Source of the DNA: DASUPK01 sp963724665
GTDB taxonomy: Bacteria > Actinomycetota > Thermoleophilia > Solirubrobacterales > 70-9
Reading direction: 5' to 3'
DNA: 64,000 nucleotides
Assembly (NCBI GenBank): GCA_963724665.1
Contig: CAVRVH010000007.1
Location: 62,001 to 126,000 of the forward strand
Below are positions 9,176 through 17,760 of this stretch, one piece after another (position 1 is the stretch's first letter; each line of letters opens with the position of its first letter). The position numbers were made by a program, and so were the translations under genes. The notes under the pieces were generated by a model that did no database searches, had not been told where the DNA came from, and saw nothing but the letters and a program-made list of their open reading frames with translations.

Positions 9176-9856
9176 TTAGGTGATGAACTCGATCACGCCG
9201 CGGACGATCAGAAGCAGACCAAGTCCGGCGGCGACGTAGATCCCTGCCTTCAGACCGTTCCTGCTGAGCCAGGTCCTGAAGTTCTGCACCGCCACCACGG
9301 TCCGCTCCGGGGCGAACACGTAGCCGATCAACGGAATCTCGAGCAGGATCATGAGCATGAAGTTGAAGCCGAGGATGACCAGGATGGTCGTGACGGTCCC
9401 GTAGTTGAGCTTGTCGAGCTCATGAAGCGCGGCGAGGTAGGAGACGCCGGGGAGGGTGAGAACCATGCCCACCAGAAAGGTGACGCGGGCGGAGCCTCTG
9501 CCCAGGACCTGCTCGACCTTGGACGGGCCCTTCTCAACACCCTCCTTCTCCTTCTTCTTCCGCTCCCGCCTCTGCTCCATGCGCTCGCTCCTGAGGACGG
9601 ACGCGGCCACCAGCAAGATCACCCCGAACGCGATGTCCAATGCCGGGCTGATGCTGTTCTGGCTCGTGCTGGTCGCGCTTGAGTGGTGCACCGCGAAGAC
9701 GATCACGAAGCCGATCGTGAGGCTGACGAGCAGGCCGCCCAGCAGGAAGCCGATCAGCAGGCGCTTCGGGCTCGGCAGGAAGAGCATCACCGTCACGGCG
9801 GCGAGCAGGGTGGCGTTCGCTGCCGCGACCAGCGAGTAGACAAAGATGCTCCCCAT
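9176..9856 (-). CDS. GAP (Sap) family membrane protein
   Basis: A 226-residue integral membrane protein with about six hydrophobic helices, starting with an N-terminal SIFVYSLVAAANATLLAAV segment and containing the family-like LTLPGVSYLAALHELDKL stretch. A charged cytoplasmic loop (residues about 93-113, ERMEQRRERKKKEKEG) separates the two halves. It resembles the Sap family (sulfolipid-1-addressing-like), whose members are proposed lipid exporters. It converges on metK (18-base gap) and follows the PH-domain gene by 15 bases on the same strand, so the two probably form an operon. Confidence 0.7.
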   Translation of the reverse strand: MGSIFVYSLVAAANATLLAAVTVMLFLPSPKRLLIGFLLGGLLVSLTIGFVIVFAVHHSSATSTSQNSISPALDIAFGVILLVAASVLRSERMEQRRERKKKEKEGVEKGPSKVEQVLGRGSARVTFLVGMVLTLPGVSYLAALHELDKLNYGTVTTILVILGFNFMLMILLEIPLIGYVFAPERTVVAVQNFRTWLSRNGLKAGIYVAAGLGLLLIVRGVIEFIT

Positions 9857-9871
9857 TGAGGCCTCGAGCGC

Positions 9872-10360
9872 CTAGGAGGCTGGCTCGGCCACGCCCTGGA
9901 GGCCGCTGAGAATCGGCGTGGCCTTCTCCACGTTCTGGACCACCTGCTCCGGCTGGGAGACGCCGGCGAAGACGAAGTTCGACTCGTCCGTCCCGGCGGT
10001 GGTGAACTCGACGTCGCCGATCTGCGTGAGCCGCTCGTAGACGCCCTGGTTGAAGTTGACGTTCTGGACGCGCTGGAGGCGCGTCTCCTGGACCCTCCGG
10101 GAGATGATCCCCACCTTGATGTTGAGCCGCCGGTCGGTGATCGTGTAGACGGTCGCGACCCGCTTGATGAACCCGAGGATGATGGTGACGGCGAGGATGA
10201 TCACGAAGGTGGCGACCGCGAGACTGGTGCTGCTCTTGATCAGGCCCGCGAGCACACCGGCCGCCGCCCCGACCAGGGCGCCCTTGAGGTAGAAGCCGAT
10301 GATCGCCCGCCAGGACGGATGCCCCTGGTAGATCACCTTCTCCCCGGACTGCAGGTCCAT
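9872..10360 (-). CDS. Bacterial PH-domain (DUF304-like) membrane protein
   Basis: A 162-residue protein. MDLQSGEKVIYQGHPSW is the usual start of YdbS/YdbT-like proteins. Two transmembrane helices follow (about 19-42 and 47-68), then a bPH2 domain: VYTITDRRLNIKVGIISRR, RLQRVQNVNFNQGVYERL and DVEFTTAG. Function in the family is unclear, probably membrane-associated. It sits upstream of the Sap-family gene and divergently from priA with 41 bases between starts. Confidence 0.78.
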   Translation of the reverse strand: MDLQSGEKVIYQGHPSWRAIIGFYLKGALVGAAAGVLAGLIKSSTSLAVATFVIILAVTIILGFIKRVATVYTITDRRLNIKVGIISRRVQETRLQRVQNVNFNQGVYERLTQIGDVEFTTAGTDESNFVFAGVSQPEQVVQNVEKATPILSGLQGVAEPAS

Positions 10361-10401
10361 GCGCCGCAGCCTAGTACCCGGCGTCCGCGATCGCGCTTAG
10401 G

Positions 10402-12600
10402 GTGAAAGCGATGGCCATCGCCAAGGTCGAGCCGCTGCTCACCACCCGGAGCGTCTCCGGGCCCTTCGATTACCGGCTGCCCGACGAGATGGACCACGTG
10501 GGGATCGGATCGGTTCTCGTGGTGCCGTTCGGCCGGCGCAAGGTGGTCGGAGTCGTCGTCGGCCTGGCCGATCGAAGCGACCTGCCGGACGGTCGCCTGG
10601 CCGAGCCGCTCGAGGCTCTGGAGGCCGGTGTCCCGCCTGAGCTGGTGGAGCTCGGCCGCTGGATCGGCGAGGAGTACTGCTCGACCACCGGCCGCGGGCT
10701 CGGTCTCGTCCTTCCACCCGGCGTCGGCACCGGTGCCGAGGCGCGGCGGGTGCGGCCCCTGGTGGAGCTCGAGGTCGAGGCCACCCCCGAGGGAATCGCA
10801 GCCGTCGAGGGCGGCAAGCGACTCGGCCTCCGCCAAAAGGCGGTCCTGCGCGCCCTTCTGGCAGGACCCCAGTTCGCCCGGCGGCTGGCGGCGACGGCGG
10901 GGTCCGATCGAGCGGCGCTGAGGCGGCTCGAAGCCCGGGGCCTGGTCAGCACCCGGGAGGTGGAGCGGCGGCGGCGTCATTCCTCGCCGGGCGTTGGTGC
11001 AGTGCGAGAGGGCATCGAGCTCACCGGGGACCAGCGGGCCGTGCTGGAGCGGGTCGTCGGCTCGCTTCCCGACGCGAGCCGGGCCGGGGCAGCTCCCTCC
11101 TTCCTCCTCCACGGCGTGACCGGGTCCGGCAAGACGGAGATCTACCTCGAGGCGTCCCGGGAGGCACTCGCACGCGGGAGGGGGGCGATCATCCTCGTGC
11201 CCGAGATCGCGCTCACTCCGCAGACGATGGATCGCTTCCGGCGACGGTTCGGCGACTCGGTTGCGCTGCTTCATTCGAAGATGCCCGCCGGGGCGCGCTA
11301 CGACGAATGGCGCCGGCTGCGGGCAGGGGACGCACGGATCTGCGTCGGCCCACGTTCGGCGGTGTTCGCACCGATCGCCGACCCCGGCCTGATCGTGATC
11401 GACGAGGAGCACGACTCCTCCTACAAGCAGGAGAGCGATCCGCGGTACGACGCCCGTGACGTGGCGCGCCGGCGGGCGGCCGAAGCGGGGGCGGTGCTTC
11501 TGGCCGGGACGGCCACGCCCAGGCCCGAGAGCTGGCACGAGCTTGAGCGGCTGCAGCTGCCGAACCGGGTCGACGAGCGGCCGCTGCCGCCCGTCGAGAT
11601 CGTGGACATGCGCGGCGGCGTGCCGGGCCCGCTCCATCCCAGGACTCGAGAGGCCTTCGGCCAGGTCGCGAAGGAGGGAGGCAAGGCGATCCTGCTGATC
11701 AACCGCCGCGGCTGGTCGACGCATCTGACCTGCCGCTCCTGCGGCCATGCCTGGGAATGCCCGAACTGCGACGTCTCGCTGATCCTCCATCGCGATGGAG
11801 CGCTTCGCTGTCATCACTGCGGGCACGGGGAGCCGATGCCGGACGCGTGCCCGGAGTGCACCTCGGTGACGATCGCCCGCGTGGGCTCGGGCACCCAGCG
11901 GGTCGAGGCGGAGCTGAAGGAGCTGCTGGCGCCTCTGGAGGTCTTCCGGCTCGACTCGGACAGCGCCGCAGGCTCAGGACACGTGGACCTGCTGCGCCGC
12001 TTCGAAGCCGCTGACTCCGGCGTCCTCGTCGGCACCCAGATGGTCGCCAAGGGCCACGACTTTCCCGACGTCACGCTGAGCGTCGTGCTGGATGCGGACG
12101 GTGCCCTGAGGCTGCCGGACTTCCGCTCCGAGGAGCGCACCTTCGCGCTGATCACCCAGCTCGCGGGTCGCAGCGGCCGGGGCGACGCCGGCGGCCGCGT
12201 CCTCGTCCAGGCACTCCAGACCGGCGCGCCGAGCATCCGCCACGCCGCCACGCATGACGCCGCCGGCTTTCTCGCCATGGAGATCGAGCGGCGGCGCGCT
12301 CTGCGATACCCGCCGTTCTCCCACCTGATCGAGGTCGGGCTCGCCGGGCAGGACGAGAACCGCGTGGAGATATCTGCCGAGAAGGTTCGTGAGCTCGTCG
12401 CCGATCGCCTCGGCGCCGCCGATGATCTGCTCGGCCCAGCACCGCTCTTCAGGCTGCGCGGAAAGCACCGGCGCCGCCTCTTCCTCAAGTCCGAGCAGCG
12501 CCATCGCGCGGTGGAGGCGGTCCGCGATGCCGTCAGGACCGCCGTCCGCGACCGAGCCCTGCGCGAGGTCTCGATCTCGGTCGACGTTGATCCTCAGTGA
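10402..12600 (+). CDS. priA: Primosomal protein N' (PriA helicase)
   Basis: Restarts stalled replication forks. Features: N-terminal 3'-DNA-binding domain (FDYRLPDE), Walker A GVTGSGKTE (about 238-246), DEEH box (about 334) followed by DSSYKQ, and a zinc-binding insertion with CRSCG, CPNC, CHHCG and CPEC pairs (about 444-490). All eight cysteines are present, unlike mycobacterial-type PriA proteins that lack a functional helicase core. The GTG at 10402 precedes MAIAK by three codons; either could be the start. Length 732. Confidence 0.94.
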   Translation: MKAMAIAKVEPLLTTRSVSGPFDYRLPDEMDHVGIGSVLVVPFGRRKVVGVVVGLADRSDLPDGRLAEPLEALEAGVPPELVELGRWIGEEYCSTTGRGLGLVLPPGVGTGAEARRVRPLVELEVEATPEGIAAVEGGKRLGLRQKAVLRALLAGPQFARRLAATAGSDRAALRRLEARGLVSTREVERRRRHSSPGVGAVREGIELTGDQRAVLERVVGSLPDASRAGAAPSFLLHGVTGSGKTEIYLEASREALARGRGAIILVPEIALTPQTMDRFRRRFGDSVALLHSKMPAGARYDEWRRLRAGDARICVGPRSAVFAPIADPGLIVIDEEHDSSYKQESDPRYDARDVARRRAAEAGAVLLAGTATPRPESWHELERLQLPNRVDERPLPPVEIVDMRGGVPGPLHPRTREAFGQVAKEGGKAILLINRRGWSTHLTCRSCGHAWECPNCDVSLILHRDGALRCHHCGHGEPMPDACPECTSVTIARVGSGTQRVEAELKELLAPLEVFRLDSDSAAGSGHVDLLRRFEAADSGVLVGTQMVAKGHDFPDVTLSVVLDADGALRLPDFRSEERTFALITQLAGRSGRGDAGGRVLVQALQTGAPSIRHAATHDAAGFLAMEIERRRALRYPPFSHLIEVGLAGQDENRVEISAEKVRELVADRLGAADDLLGPAPLFRLRGKHRRRLFLKSEQRHRAVEAVRDAVRTAVRDRALREVSISVDVDPQ

Positions 12601-12625
12601 GATAGGCACGACTAGACTCGAAAGC

Positions 12626-13306
12626 ATGGCCGAGGAAGGCACACCCACGCCCGTCGAGGAGCTCGACGGAGAGCAGCCCATCGAGGCTGGCGAGCCCGAG
12701 GGCGTCGACCAGGAGGCGCTCGAGCGCCGTTCCGCTGCCTTGTCGGAGGTCATCAAGTTCGGAGAGCCGGTGCTCCGGTCCGCGGCTTCGCCGGTGACGG
12801 AGTTCGACGACGACCTCGCCGCGGAGGCCGGACGGATGATCGGCCTGATGCGCGACGCGATCGGCGTGGGCCTGGCCGCGACCCAGCTCGGCACGCTCCG
12901 GCGGATGTTGGTCTTCCAGGTCGGCTCGGAGGCCGAGCCGACCGTCCTCGTCAATCCGGAGATCGAGTGGCTCTCAGAGGATCTCGCCACGGCCGAGGAG
13001 GGCTGCCTCAGCCTGCCGGGCGTGATCGTCGATGTCGAGCGCCCGCTCCACGTCAGGGCCCGGGGTGTCGATGTGCATGGGGAGCCGTTCTCGCTCGAGG
13101 CGTCCGGCCTCGAGGCCAGGGTGATCCAGCACGAGGTCGATCACCTCGACGGCGTGCTGATGATCGACCGCACCGAGCGCGACCAGCGCAAGGGAGCCCT
13201 GAAGGCACTTCGCGAGGGCGGCACCTACGCGCCAGAGACTGACGAGGATGACGAGGATGACGAGGAGTCCGGGTCCGGGCACAACCCGCAGTCCAACGAG
13301 GGTTGA
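12626..13306 (+). CDS. def: Peptide deformylase
   Basis: Removes the N-formyl group from nascent proteins. All three family motifs are intact: GVGLAATQLG (about 80-89), EGCLSLPG (about 125-132, Cys metal ligand) and QHEVDHLDG (about 168-176, His ligands and catalytic Glu). The 226-residue protein is longer than usual because of an acidic N-terminal extension (about 1-38) and an acidic tail (three copies of a 9-base gacgaggat/gag unit at 13241-13267). The ATG at 12626 was chosen because upstream frame overlaps priA. The stop overlaps the fmt TTG. Confidence 0.95.
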   Translation: MAEEGTPTPVEELDGEQPIEAGEPEGVDQEALERRSAALSEVIKFGEPVLRSAASPVTEFDDDLAAEAGRMIGLMRDAIGVGLAATQLGTLRRMLVFQVGSEAEPTVLVNPEIEWLSEDLATAEEGCLSLPGVIVDVERPLHVRARGVDVHGEPFSLEASGLEARVIQHEVDHLDGVLMIDRTERDQRKGALKALREGGTYAPETDEDDEDDEESGSGHNPQSNEG

Positions 13307-14214
13307 AGACCGCCTATCTCGGCACCAGTGAGTTCGCGGCGACGGTGCTCCGGCGCCTCGCCGACAGCCCGCATCGGCCGGCTCTCGTCGTCGCACCGCC
13401 GAACAGCCGCAAGGGCCGCGGGCGCCGGCCCGCTCCGCCCCCGGCCGCTGAGGCGGCCCGCGAGCTGGGGCTGGAGCTTCACCAGACACCTGACGTGAAC
13501 GCGCCCGAGTCCGTGGAGGCCATCCGCGCGGCTCAGCCCGAGGCCATCGCCGTCTGTGCCTTCGGGCAGCTGATCAAGGAGCCGCTGCTCAGCGAGTGGG
13601 CGATGCTCAACGTGCATCCGTCCCTGATCCCGCGCTGGCGCGGCGCCGCGCCGATCGAGCGGGCGCTGATGGCGGGGGACGCCACCACGGGCGTGACGAT
13701 CATGCAGGTAACCGCCGGCCTCGACGCCGGGCCAGTGGCTTTGGTCGAGGAGGTTCCGGTTTCGCCGGACGACGACTACGAGAGTCTCTCGGCGAAGCTC
13801 GCGAAGGTCGGTGGCGAGCTGACGCTGCGGGCTCTCGACGGCCTCAAGGCGGGGGACCTCGAGTTCACTGAGCAGGACGAGGACCACGCTACGTACGCGG
13901 ACAAGGTCTCAGCCGACGAGCGGCACCTGCTGCCATCGCGGCCCGCTGCAGAGCTCGAGCGGATCGTCCGGGCGCTGACTCCGCACGTGGGGGCGTACCT
14001 GGAGCTGGAGGGCGGCGACCGGCTCGGAGTGCGCGAGGCGACCGCGGTGCGGGACGGCCCGGCGGGGGGTGCGATTGAGGTTGACGGCGTGCAACTGGTG
14101 CTCGGTACATCCGACGGTGGGCTTCGGCTCGAGGTCGTGCAGCCGCCTGGGAAGAAGCCGATGAGCGCGGCCGATTTCCTGCGTGGACACGCCCCGCCTG
14201 AAAAGGCTGTCTAA
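13303..14214 (+). CDS. fmt: Methionyl-tRNA formyltransferase
   Basis: Formylates initiator Met-tRNA using 10-formyl-THF. The catalytic region MLNVHPSLIPRWRGAAPI (about 101-118) carries the conserved Asn and His; the catalytic Asp is in TAGLDAGPV (about 139-147). A C-terminal tRNA-binding barrel occupies about 205-300. Translation starts at TTG 13303 inside def's stop (TTGA), giving direct coupling of the formylation and deformylation genes. Length 303. Confidence 0.94.
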   Translation: MKTAYLGTSEFAATVLRRLADSPHRPALVVAPPNSRKGRGRRPAPPPAAEAARELGLELHQTPDVNAPESVEAIRAAQPEAIAVCAFGQLIKEPLLSEWAMLNVHPSLIPRWRGAAPIERALMAGDATTGVTIMQVTAGLDAGPVALVEEVPVSPDDDYESLSAKLAKVGGELTLRALDGLKAGDLEFTEQDEDHATYADKVSADERHLLPSRPAAELERIVRALTPHVGAYLELEGGDRLGVREATAVRDGPAGGAIEVDGVQLVLGTSDGGLRLEVVQPPGKKPMSAADFLRGHAPPEKAV

Positions 14215-14233
14215 CGCTCGATACCCTCGTCAC

Positions 14234-14509
14234 ATGGCCGAACGAGTTGACAGCGGCACCGGCGAGATGGCCGGCCTACCCGAGGCCACAGAGGGCTCCC
14301 TCCAGCGCCCGAATTGCCCGGGCTGCGGCGAGCCGTGGCTGCGCCCCGCGCAGCTCCCGGGGCGCTTCGTCTGCGTCTATTGCCTGAAGCGTTTTGAGCT
14401 CGTCTCGCAGTGCCCCAACTGCGGCGAGCACGGCACGATCAGCCGTCTGACGCGAACCGAGGACATGAAGTGCCAGGCCTGCGGCCACTCGATGCTCCGC
14501 TCGATCTGA
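14234..14509 (+). CDS. Small double zinc-ribbon protein
   Basis: A 91-residue protein with two CxxC pairs in each of two possible ribbons: CPGCG and CVYC, then CPNCG and CQACG. The last part (KCQACGHSMLRSI) is typical of small actinobacterial zinc ribbons. The ATG at 14234 follows fmt by 19 bases and is preferred over an upstream start that overlaps fmt. It occupies the place where many actinobacteria have rsmB between fmt and rpe. Function unknown; a nucleic-acid or ribosome-associated role is only a guess. Confidence 0.75.
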   Translation: MAERVDSGTGEMAGLPEATEGSLQRPNCPGCGEPWLRPAQLPGRFVCVYCLKRFELVSQCPNCGEHGTISRLTRTEDMKCQACGHSMLRSI

Positions 14510-14511
14510 CC

Positions 14512-15219
14512 TTGGAAGCCGCCACCGATACCGCCTCGACGGGCCCGCGCGAGCTCTTTGCGTCGAAACGGGTCGCGCCCTCGATCCTCTCGTCGGACTT
14601 CTCGAAGCTCGGCTCGCAGGTGGAGGAGGTGATGGCCGCCGGCGCACGGATCATCCACGTGGACGTCATGGACGGCCACTTCGTCCCCCCGATCACGATC
14701 GGCCCCTTGGTCGCGGGCTCCATCGCCGACCTCGTCCATGACGCGGGCGGCGCAATCGACGTCCACCTGATGATCGAAGAGCCCGACCGACAGATCGAGG
14801 AGTTCGCGAAGGCCGGGGCGGACAACATCACCTTCCACGCCGAGGCGACCCCGCACATCAATCGCACGCTGAACGCCATCCGCGAGCTCGGCTGCCTGGC
14901 GGGCCTTGCCATCAACCCGGGCACCCCGGTCTCGGCGGTCGGCGAGTCCGTGAACGACGCCGATGTCTTTCTCTGCATGACCGTCAACCCGGGCTGGGGC
15001 GGCCAGCCGTTCATCGCCGACTCGCCGGACAAGGTCGGCCGCCTGAGCGAGGTGGTGGGGGCCGGCACCATCGAGGTGGACGGCGGCATCGACCCGGGCA
15101 CGGCCGGTGGTGTGGCGACCGCGGGAGCAAGCCTGTTCGTCGCCGGCTCTGCCGTCTTCGGCGCCGATGATCCCGCCGCCGCTTACAGCGCGATCGCGGA
15201 GGCCGCGGGCGCTGCTTAA
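14512..15219 (+). CDS. rpe: Ribulose-phosphate 3-epimerase
   Basis: Interconverts ribulose 5-phosphate and xylulose 5-phosphate in the pentose phosphate pathway. TIM-barrel motifs: APSILSSDFSKLG (about 23-35), HVDVMDGHFVPP (about 51-62, metal ligands), DVHLMIEEP, CMTVNPGWGGQ and IEVDGGI. The preferred start is TTG 14512, two bases after the zinc-ribbon stop, giving 235 residues; an earlier ATG would overlap that gene by about 100 bases and add poor-quality sequence. Confidence 0.92.
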   Translation: MEAATDTASTGPRELFASKRVAPSILSSDFSKLGSQVEEVMAAGARIIHVDVMDGHFVPPITIGPLVAGSIADLVHDAGGAIDVHLMIEEPDRQIEEFAKAGADNITFHAEATPHINRTLNAIRELGCLAGLAINPGTPVSAVGESVNDADVFLCMTVNPGWGGQPFIADSPDKVGRLSEVVGAGTIEVDGGIDPGTAGGVATAGASLFVAGSAVFGADDPAAAYSAIAEAAGAA

Positions 15220-16249
15220 CCGCGAGCGAGGCGAGCTGGAGCCCTTCCTGCGGCGGCTCGCCGCGCTGATCGTCCTGATCATCGCGATCCAGATCGCGGG
15301 GAGCATCGCCTACTCGCTGGCGGAGGGCGTCTCGCTTTGGCAGGGGTTCCTGTTCACCCTGGACACCGTTGCCACCGTCGGCTCGGCCCCCGAGCCCGCC
15401 GATCTCGCAGGCCAGATCACCAAGGTCCTGCTGATCGTGCTGGGCGTGGGTACGCTCTTCTACGCTCTGGTGACGGTCACGGAGTTCTTCGTCGCCGGGC
15501 ACCTGGGAGAGATCCTCGAGGAGCGCCGCACGCTGAAGAAGATCGAAGACCTCAACGGCCATCACCTGATCTGCGGCTTCGGCCGCGTCGGCCGTCAGGT
15601 CGCCCGCGACCTCCAGGCCGGCGGCGACGATTTCGTGATCATCGACAGCCTCGATGAGAACAAGCACATGGCCGACCACATGGGAGCTCCCTTCCTGCAG
15701 GGTCGTCCCTCCGACGACGAGATGCTGAGGGCGGCCGGGGTAGAGCGCGCCGTCTCCGTCCTTGCTTGCGTCGACTCCGACGCTGAAAACATCTTCATCT
15801 GCCTGACCGCCCGCGAGCTGCGCTCGGACATCACCGTCGTGGCTCGCGCGAGTGTCGAGGACTCAGAGAAGAAGCTGCGCCGCGCCGGCGCCGACCGCGT
15901 GATCTCGCCCTACAAGTCGAGCGGGGCCGAGATGGCCAGGCTGGCGCTGCAGCCGCAGGTCACTGGCGTCGTCGACGTCGCGCCGGAGTACCGGATGGAG
16001 GAGATCGACGTCAGCGAGGGCTGTGAGGCCGAGGGCAAGTCGATCGGACAGGTGCGCGGAACGACCACGATCGCGGCGATCCGCAACTCCGACGGCAAGG
16101 TGCACCCGCAGCCCCCATCCGACACGGTGCTGCGCGCCGGCGACGTCCTGGTGGCCATGGGGACCGTCGAGGCGCTGCGCAAGCTGGAGGCGATGTTCGT
16201 GCCCGGAGCGGCGAGGGCGTCCGGGGCGGTTCTGGGCGACCTGGGCTAG
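15167..16249 (+). CDS. Two-TM potassium-channel-like protein with RCK (TrkA-N/C) domains
   Basis: Residues about 31-52 and 83-105 are transmembrane helices flanking a pore loop. RCK_N follows from about 128 with GFGRVGRQVARDL and an acidic second strand end (VIIDSLDEN), then an RCK_C domain ending about residue 340. The architecture is that of MthK/Kch ligand-gated K+ channels. The filter segment reads TVATVGSAPEP where TVGYGD is canonical, so selectivity is uncertain. Start ATG 15167 lies inside rpe (53-base overlap); no ATG, GTG or TTG follows before TM1. It converges on the flippase gene with a 4-base overlap. Confidence 0.82.
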   Translation: MIPPPLTARSRRPRALLNRERGELEPFLRRLAALIVLIIAIQIAGSIAYSLAEGVSLWQGFLFTLDTVATVGSAPEPADLAGQITKVLLIVLGVGTLFYALVTVTEFFVAGHLGEILEERRTLKKIEDLNGHHLICGFGRVGRQVARDLQAGGDDFVIIDSLDENKHMADHMGAPFLQGRPSDDEMLRAAGVERAVSVLACVDSDAENIFICLTARELRSDITVVARASVEDSEKKLRRAGADRVISPYKSSGAEMARLALQPQVTGVVDVAPEYRMEEIDVSEGCEAEGKSIGQVRGTTTIAAIRNSDGKVHPQPPSDTVLRAGDVLVAMGTVEALRKLEAMFVPGAARASGAVLGDLG

Positions 16250-17676
16250 CCCGCCTCGTCCCCGGAGGCGAGCTGCAGCTCCATCTCCTCCGTCGACCCG
16301 GGCTTGATCGGCTGCTCCTTGGCCTCGAGCGGCTGCCGGTAGAGCCAGTAGAGCAGCGAGCAGAGCAGGGCCGCGGCTCCGAGGTAGCCGACCACCACGC
16401 GCGTGACTTCGCTGGGAACGACCGGAACCAGCATCCAGATGATGAACGCGATCGCGCAGCCGATCCAGCAGTAGGAGGCGCGGCGGACCTGCCCACGCGC
16501 GAGAGCTGCCTGGTTGAGGGTCGCGGCGGACAGGTAGAGGCCCATGCCGATCGCCACCACGACCAGATCGGCTCGGTTGTAATCGTGCTTCTTGCCAAAG
16601 GCGATCTGCATCAGGTGGGGTCCGGCGACCAACATCGCCAGAGCGACCAGGGCGGCGAAACCCGCGATCGCGAGGAGCGTCACCCGAATCGAGGCGCGGA
16701 AGTCCTGCTCGTCTCCCCGCGACCCGAGGGTCGTGAGGTGGGGGAGGAGGCTGGTCTGCACCGCCTGGAAGAGCTGAAGGGGGGCTCGAGCGATCATCAG
16801 GATGTTGAAGACGTATCCCGCCACGGCCGCGGTGGCGGTCGCGTTGGTGAGCAGGATTCCCGCGTTGAGGAACGTTTGCTCGCTGAGCATGATCAGGAAG
16901 ACGCCCGCCGCGAACCGGCCGCCGCGGGCAAGCGTGAACTCTTCGGCCGGGGCGGCCGCCGGCGATGCCTCCTCAGGCCGGCGTTCGCCGGGAGTTCCTT
17001 CGGAGGCATCACCGACGTCCGCCCCTGCGTGGGCTTCGCCTCCGAAGCGGCGCAGAAAGGCGAACGGGACGACGATCAGCGAGAGGGTGGGGGCCGCAAC
17101 GATTCCCATCGCCACGGCTGTTTGTCCCGACGCGATTCCGAGGGCGACCGCCATGGGGAAGGCCGTTCTTGCCACCGACTCGCTGATGATCAGCAGCGCG
17201 TAGATGGTGAGGCGGTGGCTTCCCGCCAGGAATCCGCGGGCGAAGTAGCTCGCGCCGTAGGCGGTGATCGCTCCCACCCCGATCCAATACAGGGTCGAGT
17301 TGCCGTGCAGGAGGTTGTCCTGAATGGGAGTGCGCAGGGCCAGCGCGACCACGTCGAAGCCCACCGCGACGGTCAGCTGGATCGTCGCGGCGACCCGCAC
17401 CGTGCGGCCGATGGGGACGTCGTGAGCGAGGTTCTCCGAGACGGTTCGCGAGAGCAGCTGCTCCACCGGCCTCTGCAGTACCGAGACGACGATGAAGACG
17501 GCCGACCAGAGGACCGCCACCTGCCCGTACTGCTCGCGCGACAGCTCGTGCGAGGCGATCGCGAAGTAGAGGTACGTGATCAGCCCGGTGAGGCCGACTC
17601 CGATCGAGAGCAGGCTGGCCCGCCGCCCGTAGCTGCGCGCCTCGTCCGTCGCCTGCACCCGTCCCACTCTCGGCAT
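16246..17676 (-). CDS. Polysaccharide/lipid flippase (MOP superfamily)
   Basis: A 476-residue protein with about 12-14 hydrophobic helices, starting RRASLLSIGVGLTGLITYLY and including HELSREQYGQVAVLW, a pattern of Wzx/MATE-like transporters. A hydrophilic Ala/Glu-rich loop (about residues 225-255) divides the two halves. It likely flips a lipid-linked glycan; the substrate is unknown and no glycosyltransferase is adjacent. ATG 17676 is preferred to TTG 17724, which would place the start inside a palindromic control region. Confidence 0.78.
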   Translation of the reverse strand: MPRVGRVQATDEARSYGRRASLLSIGVGLTGLITYLYFAIASHELSREQYGQVAVLWSAVFIVVSVLQRPVEQLLSRTVSENLAHDVPIGRTVRVAATIQLTVAVGFDVVALALRTPIQDNLLHGNSTLYWIGVGAITAYGASYFARGFLAGSHRLTIYALLIISESVARTAFPMAVALGIASGQTAVAMGIVAAPTLSLIVVPFAFLRRFGGEAHAGADVGDASEGTPGERRPEEASPAAAPAEEFTLARGGRFAAGVFLIMLSEQTFLNAGILLTNATATAAVAGYVFNILMIARAPLQLFQAVQTSLLPHLTTLGSRGDEQDFRASIRVTLLAIAGFAALVALAMLVAGPHLMQIAFGKKHDYNRADLVVVAIGMGLYLSAATLNQAALARGQVRRASYCWIGCAIAFIIWMLVPVVPSEVTRVVVGYLGAAALLCSLLYWLYRQPLEAKEQPIKPGSTEEMELQLASGDEAG

Positions 17677-17695
17677 GGCGCGGGACTTTACTGCC

Positions 17696-17724
17696 GTACA
17701 ATTACTGGCTGACTGACCAGTCAA
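17696..17724 (-). promoter_or_regulatory. Possible promoter of the flippase gene
   Basis: On the minus strand TTGACT (17719-17724) and TTGTAC (17696-17701) are separated by 17 bases, with the flippase ATG 20 bases downstream of the -10. The -35 is a good sigma-70 match and the -10 is weak. The -35 overlaps an inverted repeat. Confidence 0.4.
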
Positions 17725-17730
17725 TCAGTC
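17711..17730. promoter_or_regulatory. Palindromic operator-like site between flippase and ribD
   Basis: GACTG-AC-CAGTC is a perfect inverted repeat at 17711-17722, and a further CAGTC follows at 17726-17730. Sites of this shape are typical of TetR-type repressors. It overlaps the proposed -35 of the flippase gene and lies 31 bases before the ribD GTG, so it could control either or both. No TetR-family gene is seen in the window. Confidence 0.45.
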
Positions 17731-17760
17731 GAGCTCGACCCGAAGGAGGCGAGCATCGCC

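Noticed and set aside
12389..12625. Upstream-extended N-terminus of def
   Set aside because: This part overlaps priA, is Ser/Arg-rich and has no homology; the ATG at 12626 gives a better protein.
17677..17760. FMN riboswitch before ribD
   Set aside because: Only about 85 bases lie between the divergent start codons, too short for the FMN aptamer, and none of its conserved segments are visible.
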